Shown here: in pieces, positions 52,034-60,357 of the stretch
Layout: every line of letters begins with the position of its first letter
Numbering within the stretch: position 1 is the first letter of the stretch
From: Methylobacterium phyllostachyos
Lineage (GTDB): Bacteria > Pseudomonadota > Alphaproteobacteria > Rhizobiales > Beijerinckiaceae
DNA: 64,000 nucleotides
Assembly: GCF_900103445.1 (NCBI RefSeq)
Contig: NZ_FNHS01000007.1
Coordinates: forward strand, 248,001 to 312,000
Direction of reading: 5' to 3'
Notes under the pieces: generated by a model
Seen by the model: the letters and a program-made list of their open reading frames with translations, nothing else
Told to the model about the DNA's origin: nothing
The model's database searches: none
Position numbers and translations under genes: made by a program

Positions 52034-52816
52034 TCAAGCGGCGGCACGCTCCAGATCCGTCTCGGCGATGACCGGAACCGCGGCCGCGGGCGCGGCGGGA
52101 TGCGGGCGCCAGCTCTCGCCGAGCGCCAGGAGAGCCGCCTTCACGGCGTCGAGCCGCGACGGCTCGCCCTCAGCCATGCCCTCGGCGGCTGCCACCTCCT
52201 TCAGGTACTCGTCCCAGGCCCAGCGCCGCAGGATCTCCTGCTTGCAGGTCCTGTGAAGCCAGGGATGGCCCAGCACCGCCGCGGGGCTGTCGAACACCGC
52301 CGCCGGGTTGACCAGGGCCCGCTCCAGATCCGGCATCCGCGGCCCATCCCGGTGCAGGGTTTGGGCCGACCCGCGCGGCGGCTCGCCCCGGGGCGGGCGG
52401 CGCCGGCCCGGGCGCCAGGTCGGGACTGGCGGCGCGACTGGCCGGGGTCCGATCGGGCTCATCGCCTCGGGCTCGGCGCGATAATCGAGGCCCTGGCGCT
52501 CCGCGTAAGCGATTGCCCCGGCCCGGGTCGGGAAGGTGAGTTCCACCTCCGTGGCGAGGGGATCGCTGCCGCCCGTCCAGCCCATCAGAGGTTCGATCTC
52601 CGGTGGCGATTCGCGCTCGAAGGTAAGGACCCAATCCCCCTCCCGGGCGCGGCCTGCCGTCTCGACCGGCCGCTTGCGCCGGTGGATCAGCGCCTGGCGC
52701 CCAGCCAGCCAGGACGCGGCGACGATCCCCAGCGGCGGTCCGTTATGTCCAAGTCCGATCTCGCGAAGTCCAATCTCACGATGTCCGATCTCGCGATGTC
52801 CGTTCCTATCCTGCAT
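52034..52816 (-). CDS. NDUFS4-like domain fused to a stress-island domain
   Basis: This 260-residue protein has four parts. Residues 5-22 are pentapeptide repeats (GHREIGHREIGLREI). Residues about 40-120 match the NDUFS4-type complex I accessory domain: VETAGRAREGDWVLTFERE, then PLMGWTGGSDPLATEVELTF and AIAYAERQGLDYR. A Pro/Arg linker follows (130-160). The last 70 residues have VFDSPAAVLGHPWL with KQEILRRWAWDEY, a conserved module common next to Hsp20 genes. The canonical complex I gene is usually shorter and stands alone, so this is probably a stress-specific relative. The start has GTGGAGG upstream. It closes the Hsp20 cluster. Confidence 0.75.
   Translation of the reverse strand: MQDRNGHREIGHREIGLREIGLGHNGPPLGIVAASWLAGRQALIHRRKRPVETAGRAREGDWVLTFERESPPEIEPLMGWTGGSDPLATEVELTFPTRAGAIAYAERQGLDYRAEPEAMSPIGPRPVAPPVPTWRPGRRRPPRGEPPRGSAQTLHRDGPRMPDLERALVNPAAVFDSPAAVLGHPWLHRTCKQEILRRWAWDEYLKEVAAAEGMAEGEPSRLDAVKAALLALGESWRPHPAAPAAAVPVIAETDLERAAA
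52751..52802. repeat. 15-bp tandem repeat in the NDUFS4-like fusion
   Basis: Units AAGTCCGATCTCGCG, AAGTCCAATCTCACG and ATGTCCGATCTCGCG, plus half a fourth, run head to tail with one to three differences. On the coding strand they give the pentapeptide repeats (REIGH/L) near the protein N-terminus. Confidence 0.9.
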
Positions 52817-52841
52817 GACAGCCTCCACATCGAGGACGCCC

Positions 52842-53186
52842 TCAGGCTCCGAGGAGCCCGAGGCGCGCCGCGGATTGCACACCGAAGCTCGCCGCGAAGG
52901 ACAGCAACGCGGCGTCCCAGGCCGTCAGGTGCGGGGAGGCGGCCGGCTTTTCGTCCCCGGTGAGGGCGATGCCGAGCCAGCCGAAGCCCGACAGGCTCAG
53001 GAGCCCGGCCGTCACCCAGGGAAGGACCGGGGGCGGGCAGGGCGCCGCAAGGGCGAGACACAGCACGGCAGACAGGAGCCAGCTCACCAGCACGGTTCTG
53101 TTCACCGCCTCCAGCGGGGCACGGTTCCTGTCCCGCCGGGAGGGCCACGGGACGTGGCGTCGATCCTTCAGGTTGAACGTCGCCAT
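52842..53186 (-). CDS. Small membrane protein of the Hsp20 island
   Basis: This 114-residue protein has a basic N-terminus (NLKDRRHVPWPSRRDRNRAP) and three hydrophobic segments: VLVSWLLSAVLCLALAA, VLPWVTAGLLSLSGFGWLGI and AALLSFAASFGVQSAARLGL. It has no recognised motif. It lies between the NDUFS4-like gene and the small DUF gene, spaced 25 and 14 bp, all on one strand, so it is probably part of the same transcript. Confidence 0.7.
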   Translation of the reverse strand: MATFNLKDRRHVPWPSRRDRNRAPLEAVNRTVLVSWLLSAVLCLALAAPCPPPVLPWVTAGLLSLSGFGWLGIALTGDEKPAASPHLTAWDAALLSFAASFGVQSAARLGLLGA

Positions 53187-53200
53187 GGTACGCCTCCGGA

Positions 53201-53614
53201 TCAGTTCAGGGCTGAGCTGGGCGTCACCTCCCCACCGCCCCAGCGGCTGGTGAAGGCCGCGGGAAACAGGGGCCGGCGCGGCGCCGCGGGTATGGGCGAG
53301 TCCTCGTCCAGGGCCTGGAGCGCCTCCAGGATCTCATCGACCGGGACCGGCTCGGCCCGGCAGCCGGGCAGGCAGCGCAGGTTCGGGCAGGATTCGACCG
53401 CCCGGGCGTCGGAGGCCCAGGAAGCCAGGACGGCCCGCTTCTCGGCCGACGACAGGCCGGGATAGGTCAGCACCTCGCTCGGATGTCGGAAGACGTCACC
53501 CGGCGCTACGAAGGCCTCGAACGGGTCGACCGCCGGCGCCCGGAGATTGGCCGCCGCCACCGGGCCCAGCCGATTGATACCGGCCTGAATGGGATGGGTG
53601 TCGATCTGCTGCAT
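53201..53614 (-). CDS. Conserved small protein of the Hsp20 island
   Basis: This 137-residue soluble protein has the central block FVAPGDVFRHPSEVLTYPGL, then SSAEKRAVLASWASDARAVE, followed by PNLRCLPGCRAEPVPVDEIL and EALQALDED. The DVF..P.EVL..P.L...EK..+L..W..D pattern also occurs in the C-terminal part of the neighbouring NDUFS4-like fusion, so the two share a module. Such proteins are frequent in Hyphomicrobiales, often with Hsp20 or cold/heat genes, but have no known role. Three cysteines (SCPNLRCLPGC) may bind metal. The start has GGGAGGA upstream. Confidence 0.75.
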   Translation of the reverse strand: MQQIDTHPIQAGINRLGPVAAANLRAPAVDPFEAFVAPGDVFRHPSEVLTYPGLSSAEKRAVLASWASDARAVESCPNLRCLPGCRAEPVPVDEILEALQALDEDSPIPAAPRRPLFPAAFTSRWGGGEVTPSSALN

Positions 53615-53713
53615 GAAATCCTCCCGTGCGGGCAAAGGCTGGGGCGGCCGGCGCGCCCTGGAGGGCGCCGGCCGCCGCGTCATGCGTTCCGTCTCAAACC
53701 GCCCCGGCGGCGC

Positions 53714-54262
53714 TCAGTGCTTGGAGGCCGGCGCGCCCTGGCCGTTGATCGCAATACGGCGGCGTCGCTCCGGCGCATCGGCTGCCCGGGGCAGCGTCAC
53801 GGTGAGGACGCCGTTGCGGAAGGTCGCCTCGGCCTTGTCCTCCTGCACCGTGAAGGGCAGGGCGATCGACCGCTCGAAGCGGCCGTAGCTGCGCTCCGTA
53901 TAGCCGCGCTCCTTGTCGGTGGTCTCAGCGCGCTTCTCACCCCTCAGGGTGAGCACGCCGTCCTCGACCAGGAGCTCGACATCCTTCTCGTCGAGGCCGG
54001 GCAACTCGGCTGAGACGCGCAGGCCCCCATCCGCCTCCACAACCTCGACGCTCGGCCAGCCGAAACTCCGGCCCGCCAAGGTCGAGCCCGCCAAGTTCGA
54101 GCCGGCCAGGCTCGGGACGCCGAACCCGTTGAACACGTCGTCGAACAGGCGGTTCACCTCGCGGTGCAGCGCCAGGAACGGGCTGGCCGGCTCGTTCGAC
54201 AGGCCGGCCGGGACCGGGCTGCTGGTGCTGCGGTTCCAGGGAATCAGATCTCTCACGCTCAT
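53714..54262 (-). CDS. Hsp20-family small heat shock protein
   Basis: This 182-residue chaperone holds unfolding proteins during stress. The N-terminus starts MSVRDLIPWNRS and is followed by PFLALHREVNRLFDDVFNGF. A pentapeptide repeat (LAGSN, LAGST, LAGRS) precedes the alpha-crystallin domain (about 70-165): VEVVEADGGLRVSAELPGLD, KDVELLVEDGVLTLRGEKR and the FRNGVLTVTLPRA block. The C-terminus has the IxI-type motif (RIAIN). The start at 54262 fits the family. CTTGCGG, the -35 of heat shock promoters, occurs 52 bp upstream. Confidence 0.93.
   Translation of the reverse strand: MSVRDLIPWNRSTSSPVPAGLSNEPASPFLALHREVNRLFDDVFNGFGVPSLAGSNLAGSTLAGRSFGWPSVEVVEADGGLRVSAELPGLDEKDVELLVEDGVLTLRGEKRAETTDKERGYTERSYGRFERSIALPFTVQEDKAEATFRNGVLTVTLPRAADAPERRRRIAINGQGAPASKH
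54071..54115. repeat. 15-bp tandem repeat inside the class with LAGS repeats (Hsp20 gene)
   Basis: Three units of 15 bp (GCCCGCCAAGGTCGA, GCCCGCCAAGTTCGA, GCCGGCCAGGCTCGG) run head to tail. On the coding strand they give the LAGSN/LAGST/LAGRS pentapeptides between the N-terminal helix and the alpha-crystallin domain. Confidence 0.9.
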
Positions 54263-54391
54263 GGTGCTCTCTCCATTGCAGGTGTTGCAGGAGCGGGCCC
54301 CGGGTCCGGGGACCCGCAAGAGAGTGTCGTCTGGAGTGTCGTCCGGGGTATCCGTCCGGCCCCGGCGGGGCCCGGGCCAGCGGATGCCGGA

Positions 54392-54880
54392 TCAGGCCGC
54401 CTTGGCCTCGCGCTCGCGGCCGATCTGGGCCGGGGCGTTGTCCTGACCGGCCACGGCCGTCGTGCCGCCGATCGCGATGCGGCGGGGCTTCAGGGCCTCC
54501 GGCACCTCGCGCTTCAGCGCGACGGTGAGCAGGCCGTTCTCCAGGGACGCACCCACCACCTTCACATGCTCGGCCAGATTGAAGGTCTGGCGGAAGGAGC
54601 GCGCCGCGATACCGCGGTAGAGGTACTGTTTCTCGCCCTCCTGACCCGCCTTCTGACCCGACACCAGCAGCGTGGTGTCCTGCTGGGTCAGCTCGATCTC
54701 ATCGGGGGTGAAGCCGGCGACCGCCATGGTGATGCGGTACTGGTCCTCGGCGACCTTCTCGATGTTGTAAGGCGGCCAGGCGGCGGATGGCTCGACGCGC
54801 TCGGCCTGGTTGAGCAGATCGAACAGGCGGTCGAACCCGACGGACGACCGGAACAGGGGCGAAACGTCGTAAGTCCTCAT
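54392..54880 (-). CDS. Hsp20-family small heat shock protein (IbpA-like)
   Basis: This protein of about 162 residues has the IbpA-type N-terminus MRTYDVSPLFRSSVGFDRLF. The alpha-crystallin domain has YNIEKVAEDQYRITMAVAGF, TPDEIELTQQDTTLLVSGQK and the conserved LENGLLTVALKREVPEALKP. It is class A-like and differs clearly from the other Hsp20 at 53714. The start at 54880 has GGAGGA spaced 9 bases away. This Shine-Dalgarno sequence lies in a hairpin that looks like a ROSE thermometer. CTTGCGG about 120 bp upstream may be an RpoH promoter element. Confidence 0.94.
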   Translation of the reverse strand: MRTYDVSPLFRSSVGFDRLFDLLNQAERVEPSAAWPPYNIEKVAEDQYRITMAVAGFTPDEIELTQQDTTLLVSGQKAGQEGEKQYLYRGIAARSFRQTFNLAEHVKVVGASLENGLLTVALKREVPEALKPRRIAIGGTTAVAGQDNAPAQIGREREAKAA

Positions 54881-54886
54881 AACCAC

Positions 54887-54938
54887 ATCCTCCACTGAGC
54901 AACGTGACTACAAGCGACGCCGGACACCGTGGCCGGCG
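54887..54938 (-). promoter_or_regulatory. Probable ROSE-type RNA thermometer
   Basis: In the leader of the IbpA-like gene, UUGCU (54902-54898) faces AGGA of the Shine-Dalgarno sequence (54891-54888) across the six-base loop CAGUGG. UUGCU with AGGA, pairing through a G-G mismatch, is the hallmark of the ROSE elements of rhizobial Hsp20 genes. A more stable hairpin (54918-54938) lies just upstream, as in known ROSE RNAs. At high temperature the hairpin would open and free the ribosome-binding site. Confidence 0.7.
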
Positions 54939-55137
54939 CCCTCCTGCGAGCCCGTTTGTGGGCCTCGCACGCGCGTAACGTGTGGGTGGCGTGTGGGTTC
55001 CGCAAGAGGACGAAATTTTTCGTGGTCCGGATGCCGGGGTCCGCATCAAGCGATCGGATGCGGGTCCTCTGCCCCGCTGCGAGCTTGCGGATTCATGCGT
55101 CTGGGTTCGACCCCTGCTTTCTGAAGAGCCGGCGTTT

Positions 55138-55245
55138 TTCCCCTCCCTTTTGTGGGGAGGAGCCAGGGGTTTGGGTGGTTCAGGATGAGGCGCAGCGGTG
55201 TCGTCTGCACCACCCCCACCTCATCCCCACAAGGGGGAGGAGCGC
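55138..55245. repeat. Large inverted repeat, family D
   Basis: TCCCCTCCCTTTTGTGGGGA then GGAG at the left and CTCATCCCCACAAGGGGGAG then GAG at the right are inverted copies separated by about 60 bases. It lies downstream of ftsK. The same arms were not seen elsewhere in the window. Confidence 0.65.
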
Positions 55246-55324
55246 GCGCCCCGGCCCGCGAAGCGTGAACAGCGTAGCTCTGCGGAGGAATAGGTGCCGT
55301 GGACGCGACACCGCCCGGCGCTCC

Positions 55325-57976
55325 TCAGCCGACCGCGTCCTCCATCAGGATCTCGCGCTTGCCGGCGTGGTTGGCCGGTCCGACGATCCCCTCCACCTCC
55401 ATCCGCTCCATCAGCGAGGCCGCGCGGTTGTAGCCGATCTGCAGGCGGCGCTGGATGTAGCTGGTCGAGGCCTTCTGGTCGCGCAGCACCACCTGCACGG
55501 CCTGCTCGTAGAGGTCGCCGCCGGCCTCGCCGAACGAGCCCTGGTCGAACACCGCGCCGTCGAGTTCCAACTCCGCCGCGCCGGCCTTGCCCTTGCCGCC
55601 CTTCTCGGGCGCGCCCTCCTCGTCATCGGCCGTGACGGCGTCGAGGTAGCTGGGGCGGCCCTGGCGCTTCAGATGCGCCACGACGGTCTCGACCTCGCTG
55701 TCCGAGCAGAACGGCCCGTGCACCCGGGTCGTGCGCCCGCCGCCGGCCATGAACAGCATGTCGCCCTGGCCCAGCAGCTGCTCCGCGCCCATCTCGCCCA
55801 GGATCGTGCGCGAGTCGATCTTGCTGGTCACCTGGAAGCTGATCCGGGTCGGGAAGTTCGCCTTGATCGTGCCGGTGATCACGTCCACCGACGGGCGCTG
55901 CGTCGCCATGATCAGGTGGATGCCCGCCGCCCGCGCCATCTGGGCCAGACGCTGGATCGCGCCCTCGATGTCCTTGCCGGCCACCATCATCAGGTCGGCC
56001 ATCTCGTCGACCACGATCACGATGTAGGGCAGCGGCGACAGGTCCATCGCCTCATCCACGAACACCGCCTCGCCGGTATGGCGGTCGAAGCCGGTCTGGA
56101 CGGTCCGGGTCAGCACCTCGCCGCGCTCGGCCGCCTCGGCGACCCGGGCGTTGTAGCCGTCGATATTCCGGACGGCGATCTTGGACATCTTCTTGTAGCG
56201 CTCCTCCATCTCGCGCACGGCCCACTTGAGGGCGATCACCGCCTTCTTGGGGTCGATCACCACCGGGGAGAGCAGGTGCGGGATGCCGTCATAGACCGAC
56301 AGCTCCAGCATCTTCGGATCCACCATGATCAGGCGGCACTCCTCCGGCTTCAGCCGGTAGAGCAGGCTGAGGATCATGGTGTTGATGGCCACCGACTTGC
56401 CCGAGCCGGTGGTGCCGGCCACCAGCAGGTGCGGCATGCGCGCGAGGTCGGCGATGATCGGCTCGCCGCCGATGTTCTTGCCGAGGCAGAGCGCCAGCTT
56501 GTGCTTGCTCTCGGCGAAATCCGTCGAGGCCAGCAGCTCGCGCAGATAGACGGTCTCACGGGTCTCGTTCGGCAGCTCGATGCCGATGGCGTTGCGGCCG
56601 GGGACCACGGCGACACGGGCCGAGACGGCCGACATGGAGCGGGCGATGTCGTCGGCCAGCGCGATCACGCGGCTGGACTTGGTGCCCGGCGCCGGCTCGA
56701 GTTCGTAGAGGGTGACGACCGGGCCGGGCCGCACCGCCAGGATGTCGCCGCGCACGCCGAAGTCGCCGAGCGTCGCCTCCAGCAGGGTGGCATTCTGCTC
56801 CAGGGCATCCGCCGAGACCAAGCTGGCCTGGGACGGGCCGCGGGGTGCCGCCAGCAGGTCGAGGGCCGGCAGGGCATAATCCTCGGGCCGGACCGGTGGC
56901 GCCGGCGCGCGGCGGGCTGCCACCGGTGCGGGGGCGGGCGGAGCGACCCGGGAGGCGGTCGGCTCGGGCTGGGGCGGCTGGGGGCGCTGCGGCGCGCGCT
57001 GGGGCTGCGGGCGCTGCGCCGTCTCGAACCCATCATCGTGCGGCATCGCCGAGGGATCGGATGCCGCATCGGCGGGCAGAGCGTCCGGCGCGTCGAAGAC
57101 GGGCTCGCGCCGGCCGGTACCGGGCTGGGCGCCTTCGGGCAGATGGTCGGCCCAGGGCAGGTCCGCATCCGTGAAGGCGCGCCGGGCCGCCAGCGCCGGA
57201 GAGGCGCCGTCGAAGGGCTCGGCCCGGCCCGACCGCCACCCGGCGATCCGGTCGGACGCCGCGAGGCGCAGCCGCATCAGGCCCTGCGCCAGAGCGCCGA
57301 TCCCTACGAGGCCGAGTCCCGGCTCGTCGGCATCCTCGCGCTCGTCGCGGTTCCTGACCGGCGGACGGCGGACGGGATAGGGCTCATCGTGAAACGATTC
57401 CTCCTCCACGGCGCCGAAGCGGCAGGCCCCGGTGAGGCTGAGGATCGCCACCGCCGCGTAGACGAACCCGACGAGGTGGGCGGCGGCCGACGAGACCGCC
57501 CCGACGATCACCCGGGCCATCGACAGCAGCCCGTCGCCGGCCACGCCCCCGAGGCCGGTGGGCAGCGGCCAGCGCGTCGTCGGCGGCAGGGCGCTCGCCA
57601 CCGCGCTCGCGGCGCAGAAGCCGATGATCCAGAGCGCGATGCGCATTCCGCCATCGGGCAGGTCGCGCTCGCGCATCAGCCGCACGCCCCAGAGGGCCGG
57701 GGGCAGCACGAAGGCGAGCGAGCCGAGGCCGAGGATCTGCATGCAGAGATCCGCCACCACGGCGCCCGGCTGGCCGAGCACGTTGTGGGCGGCATGGTCG
57801 GTGGCGTGGTTCAGGCTCGGGTCGTCGATCGACCACGTGGCCAGAGCCACGGTCAGCGCCACCGCGCCGGTGAACAGCACGAGCCCGCCGAGTTCCGTCA
57901 GGCGCTTGCCCAGGAACGGGCGGACGCTGTCGACGAAGGTATCGTAGGGCGATGCGGGACGGCGAAGCGAGCGCAT
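55325..57976 (-). CDS. ftsK: DNA translocase FtsK
   Basis: This 883-residue ATP-driven motor pumps DNA through the septum and aids dimer resolution at dif. The N-terminal domain has four membrane helices, e.g. [39 protein letters not shown] and [16 protein letters not shown] long Pro-rich linker follows. The motor has Walker [13 protein letters not shown] near residue 520 and Walker [19 protein letters not shown], with [13 protein letters not shown]. The C-terminal gamma winged-helix [20 protein letters not shown] binds KOPS. The start at 57976 is preferred over the GTG at 58021, which lacks a ribosome-binding site. Confidence 0.96.
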   Translation of the reverse strand: MRSLRRPASPYDTFVDSVRPFLGKRLTELGGLVLFTGAVALTVALATWSIDDPSLNHATDHAAHNVLGQPGAVVADLCMQILGLGSLAFVLPPALWGVRLMRERDLPDGGMRIALWIIGFCAASAVASALPPTTRWPLPTGLGGVAGDGLLSMARVIVGAVSSAAAHLVGFVYAAVAILSLTGACRFGAVEEESFHDEPYPVRRPPVRNRDEREDADEPGLGLVGIGALAQGLMRLRLAASDRIAGWRSGRAEPFDGASPALAARRAFTDADLPWADHLPEGAQPGTGRREPVFDAPDALPADAASDPSAMPHDDGFETAQRPQPQRAPQRPQPPQPEPTASRVAPPAPAPVAARRAPAPPVRPEDYALPALDLLAAPRGPSQASLVSADALEQNATLLEATLGDFGVRGDILAVRPGPVVTLYELEPAPGTKSSRVIALADDIARSMSAVSARVAVVPGRNAIGIELPNETRETVYLRELLASTDFAESKHKLALCLGKNIGGEPIIADLARMPHLLVAGTTGSGKSVAINTMILSLLYRLKPEECRLIMVDPKMLELSVYDGIPHLLSPVVIDPKKAVIALKWAVREMEERYKKMSKIAVRNIDGYNARVAEAAERGEVLTRTVQTGFDRHTGEAVFVDEAMDLSPLPYIVIVVDEMADLMMVAGKDIEGAIQRLAQMARAAGIHLIMATQRPSVDVITGTIKANFPTRISFQVTSKIDSRTILGEMGAEQLLGQGDMLFMAGGGRTTRVHGPFCSDSEVETVVAHLKRQGRPSYLDAVTADDEEGAPEKGGKGKAGAAELELDGAVFDQGSFGEAGGDLYEQAVQVVLRDQKASTSYIQRRLQIGYNRAASLMERMEVEGIVGPANHAGKREILMEDAVG

Positions 57977-58144
57977 GCGGGACCGGACGCGGAACGGGAA
58001 CTTACCCCTGAGGCTAGGCACGGCCGCCTTAACGAGCCGCTAAGGTTGAGGAAGCCTGACCGGTCGCCGGTTGCGCGTGCCCAGGCCGTCGCGGTGCGGC
58101 CCGCGAGGGTGCAAAATCCGCCCCGCTGTGGCACAGGTTCGGCT

Positions 58145-59248
58145 ATGAACATCGACGGCCAGCCCTACCGCACGATCTTCCCGGACCCCGATGGGGTGAG
58201 CGTCCAGGTGATCGACCAGACACGCCTGCCCTTCGCGTTCGAGCTGAAGCGCCTCGCCACGCTGGACGACGCCGCCGTGGCGATCCGCACCATGATCGTG
58301 CGCGGCGCGCCGCTGATCGGCGTCACCGCGGCCTACGGGCTGGCGCTCGCCATGCGGGCGGATGCCTCCCATGACGGGATCGACCGGGCGGTGGCCACGC
58401 TCGCCGCCACGCGGCCGACCGCGGTCAACCTGCGCTGGGCGCTGGACCGGGTCGCCGCCAACCTGCGGCAGGTGGCGCCCGACGAGCGCTTCGAGCGCGC
58501 CTTCGCGGAGGCCGGCCGCATCGCCGAGGAGGATGTTGCGAGCTGCCGGGCGATCGGCGCCCATGGCGGCCAGATCATCGCCGACCTGCACAAGGCCAAG
58601 GGTGGCGATAGGCCCATCACGGTGCTGACCCACTGCAATGCCGGCTGGCTTGCCACGGTGGATTGGGGCACGGCGCTGGCGCCGGTCTACGCTGCCCACG
58701 AACAAGGCGTTCCGGTCCACGTGCTGGTCGACGAGACCCGGCCGCGCAGCCAGGGGGCGGCGCTGACGGCCTTCGAGCTGAACGGCCACGGCGTGCCCCA
58801 CACGGTGATCGCCGACAATGCCGGCGGCCACCTGATGCAGCACGGGCAGGTCGATCTCTGCATCGTCGGCTCGGACCGTACCACGGCGCGCGGCGACGTG
58901 TGCAACAAGATCGGTACCTACCTGAAGGCGCTCGCCGCCCACGACACCGGCGTGCCGTTCTACGCGGCGCTGCCCTTCTCGACCATCGACTGGACGCTGC
59001 AGGACGGCGTGAAGGAGATCCCGATCGAGGAGCGCGACGGGCGCGAGGTCACCCACATGACCGGGCGGCTGGCCGATGGCAGCTTCGCCACGATCGAAGT
59101 GGTCTCGCCCGGCAGCCCCGTGGCCAACCCAGCCTTCGACGTGACGCCGGCCCGGCTGGTGACCGGCATCATCACCGAGCGCGGCGTGTGCGACGCGAGC
59201 GCCGAAGGATTGTACGGGCTCTACCCGGAGCGCCGACAGGCGGCGTGA
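58145..59248 (+). CDS. mtnA: S-methyl-5-thioribose-1-phosphate isomerase
   Basis: This 367-residue enzyme converts 5-methylthioribose-1-phosphate to the ribulose form in methionine salvage. The N-terminal substrate region has [20 protein letters not shown]. The catalytic cysteine is in [20 protein letters not shown], and the aspartate in [18 protein letters not shown]. The C-terminal [15 protein letters not shown] is typical. The start at 58145 is the only one that gives the family's length; the open frame upstream is antisense to ftsK. No other mtn gene is nearby. It converges on the aldo/keto reductase gene. Confidence 0.96.
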   Translation: MNIDGQPYRTIFPDPDGVSVQVIDQTRLPFAFELKRLATLDDAAVAIRTMIVRGAPLIGVTAAYGLALAMRADASHDGIDRAVATLAATRPTAVNLRWALDRVAANLRQVAPDERFERAFAEAGRIAEEDVASCRAIGAHGGQIIADLHKAKGGDRPITVLTHCNAGWLATVDWGTALAPVYAAHEQGVPVHVLVDETRPRSQGAALTAFELNGHGVPHTVIADNAGGHLMQHGQVDLCIVGSDRTTARGDVCNKIGTYLKALAAHDTGVPFYAALPFSTIDWTLQDGVKEIPIEERDGREVTHMTGRLADGSFATIEVVSPGSPVANPAFDVTPARLVTGIITERGVCDASAEGLYGLYPERRQAA

Positions 59249-59255
59249 GGGGCCG

Positions 59256-60299
59256 TCACCGGACGCCGGGCCGGCCGGATTCTGCGAGCTGCTGCGCCCG
59301 GGCGCCCTGCCGCTCGAACATCCAGCCCGGATACTCGGCGGGCAGGGCGCTCACCGCGTCCAGGGCGTCGAGTTCGTCGCCGGTGAGGCTGAGTTCGGTC
59401 GCGGCGATGTTGTCCTCCAGCTGGTCGAGGCGCTTGGCGCCCACGATGACGCTGGTCACCGCTTCGCGGTGCAGGAGCCAAGCGAGCGCCACCTGAGCCA
59501 CCGAGACGCCGCGAGCCTCCGCTACCCGCCGCATCGCCGCGATGCAGGTCTCGGCCCGGGGGCGGTCGACCGGCGGGAAATCGAAGCTTGCGCGCCGGCC
59601 CTCACCGGCGCCCTCGGAATATTTGCCGCTGAGCAGGCCGCCGGCCAGCGGGCTCCAGACCAGAAGGCCGAGCCCCTCCGAGCGCAGCATCGGGACGATC
59701 TCCCGCTCCAGGTCGCGGCCCGCGATGGAATAATAGGCCTGCAGGGTCTCGAACCGGGCGAGGCTGGCCCGCGCGCTGATCCCCAGCGCCTTGACGACCT
59801 GCCACGCCGCCCAGTTCGAGACGCCGACGTAGCGCACATGGCCGTGCTGCACGAGGATGTCGAGGGCGCGCACCTGCTCCTCGATGGGGGTTGCCGGGTC
59901 GAAGCCGTGGATCTGGTAGAGGTCGATGTGATCGAGCTGGAGCCGCTTGAGGCTCGCCTTGCAGGCGTCGATCAGGTGCAGCCGCGAGGCACCCTTCGCG
60001 TTGGCGCCCGGCCCCGTCGGCCCGTAGCCCTTGGTGGCCACGACGACGCTGTCGCGCGGGACCTTGAGGTCGCGCAGGGCCTGGCCCGTGATCGTCTCGG
60101 AGAGCCCTTCCGCGTAGACATCGGCCGTGTCGATGAAGTTGATCCCGGCCTCGATCGCCCGTCCGACGAGGCGCCCGGCCTCCGCCTGATCGAGGGCGCC
60201 GATCTGACGCCACATCCCGGCGCCGCCGCCGAACGTCATCGTGCCGAGGCAGAGTTCCGAGACGAACAGCCCCGTGTTGCCGAGCTTCTTCTGGTACAT
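59256..60299 (-). CDS. Aldo/keto reductase
   Basis: This 347-residue NADPH-dependent oxidoreductase has the (beta/alpha)8 fold with the catalytic tetrad: aspartate and tyrosine in GINFIDTADVYAEGLSE, lysine in VVATKGYGPTG and histidine in DLYQIHGFDPATP. The last region with SVIVGAKRLDQLEDNIAATE binds NADPH. It belongs to the AKR12-like or YajO group. The substrate is not known. It sits upstream of a MaoC-type gene in the other direction of mtnA. Confidence 0.92.
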   Translation of the reverse strand: MYQKKLGNTGLFVSELCLGTMTFGGGAGMWRQIGALDQAEAGRLVGRAIEAGINFIDTADVYAEGLSETITGQALRDLKVPRDSVVVATKGYGPTGPGANAKGASRLHLIDACKASLKRLQLDHIDLYQIHGFDPATPIEEQVRALDILVQHGHVRYVGVSNWAAWQVVKALGISARASLARFETLQAYYSIAGRDLEREIVPMLRSEGLGLLVWSPLAGGLLSGKYSEGAGEGRRASFDFPPVDRPRAETCIAAMRRVAEARGVSVAQVALAWLLHREAVTSVIVGAKRLDQLEDNIAATELSLTGDELDALDAVSALPAEYPGWMFERQGARAQQLAESGRPGVR

Positions 60300-60357
60300 G
60301 CGCGTCTGATCCGGTTCCTGCCCAGGGCGACAACGCGCGGGACGACGTGCGGTGCGC

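Larger units (their letters stand above)
54881..55324. other. Long 5' region of the Hsp20 operon and the end of ftsK
   Basis: This 444-bp gap contains no supported gene. From left to right it holds a ROSE-like thermometer (54887-54903), a GC hairpin CGCCGG/CCGGCG (54918-54938), a candidate RpoH promoter (CTTGCGG at 55000-55006 on the minus strand) and an inverted repeat of family D (55138-55245). Confidence 0.6.

Noticed and set aside
53581..53645. A second RNA thermometer before the small conserved protein at 53614
   Set aside because: The leader has a CCC/GGG hairpin near the ribosome-binding site but lacks the UUGCU pairing strand, so it does not fit ROSE.
54929..58144. A reading frame of more than 1000 codons antisense to ftsK, joined to mtnA
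   Set aside because: The frame is open because high G+C content leaves few stops in frames opposite a real gene. The composition is unlike any protein family, and ftsK and mtnA account for all of the homology.
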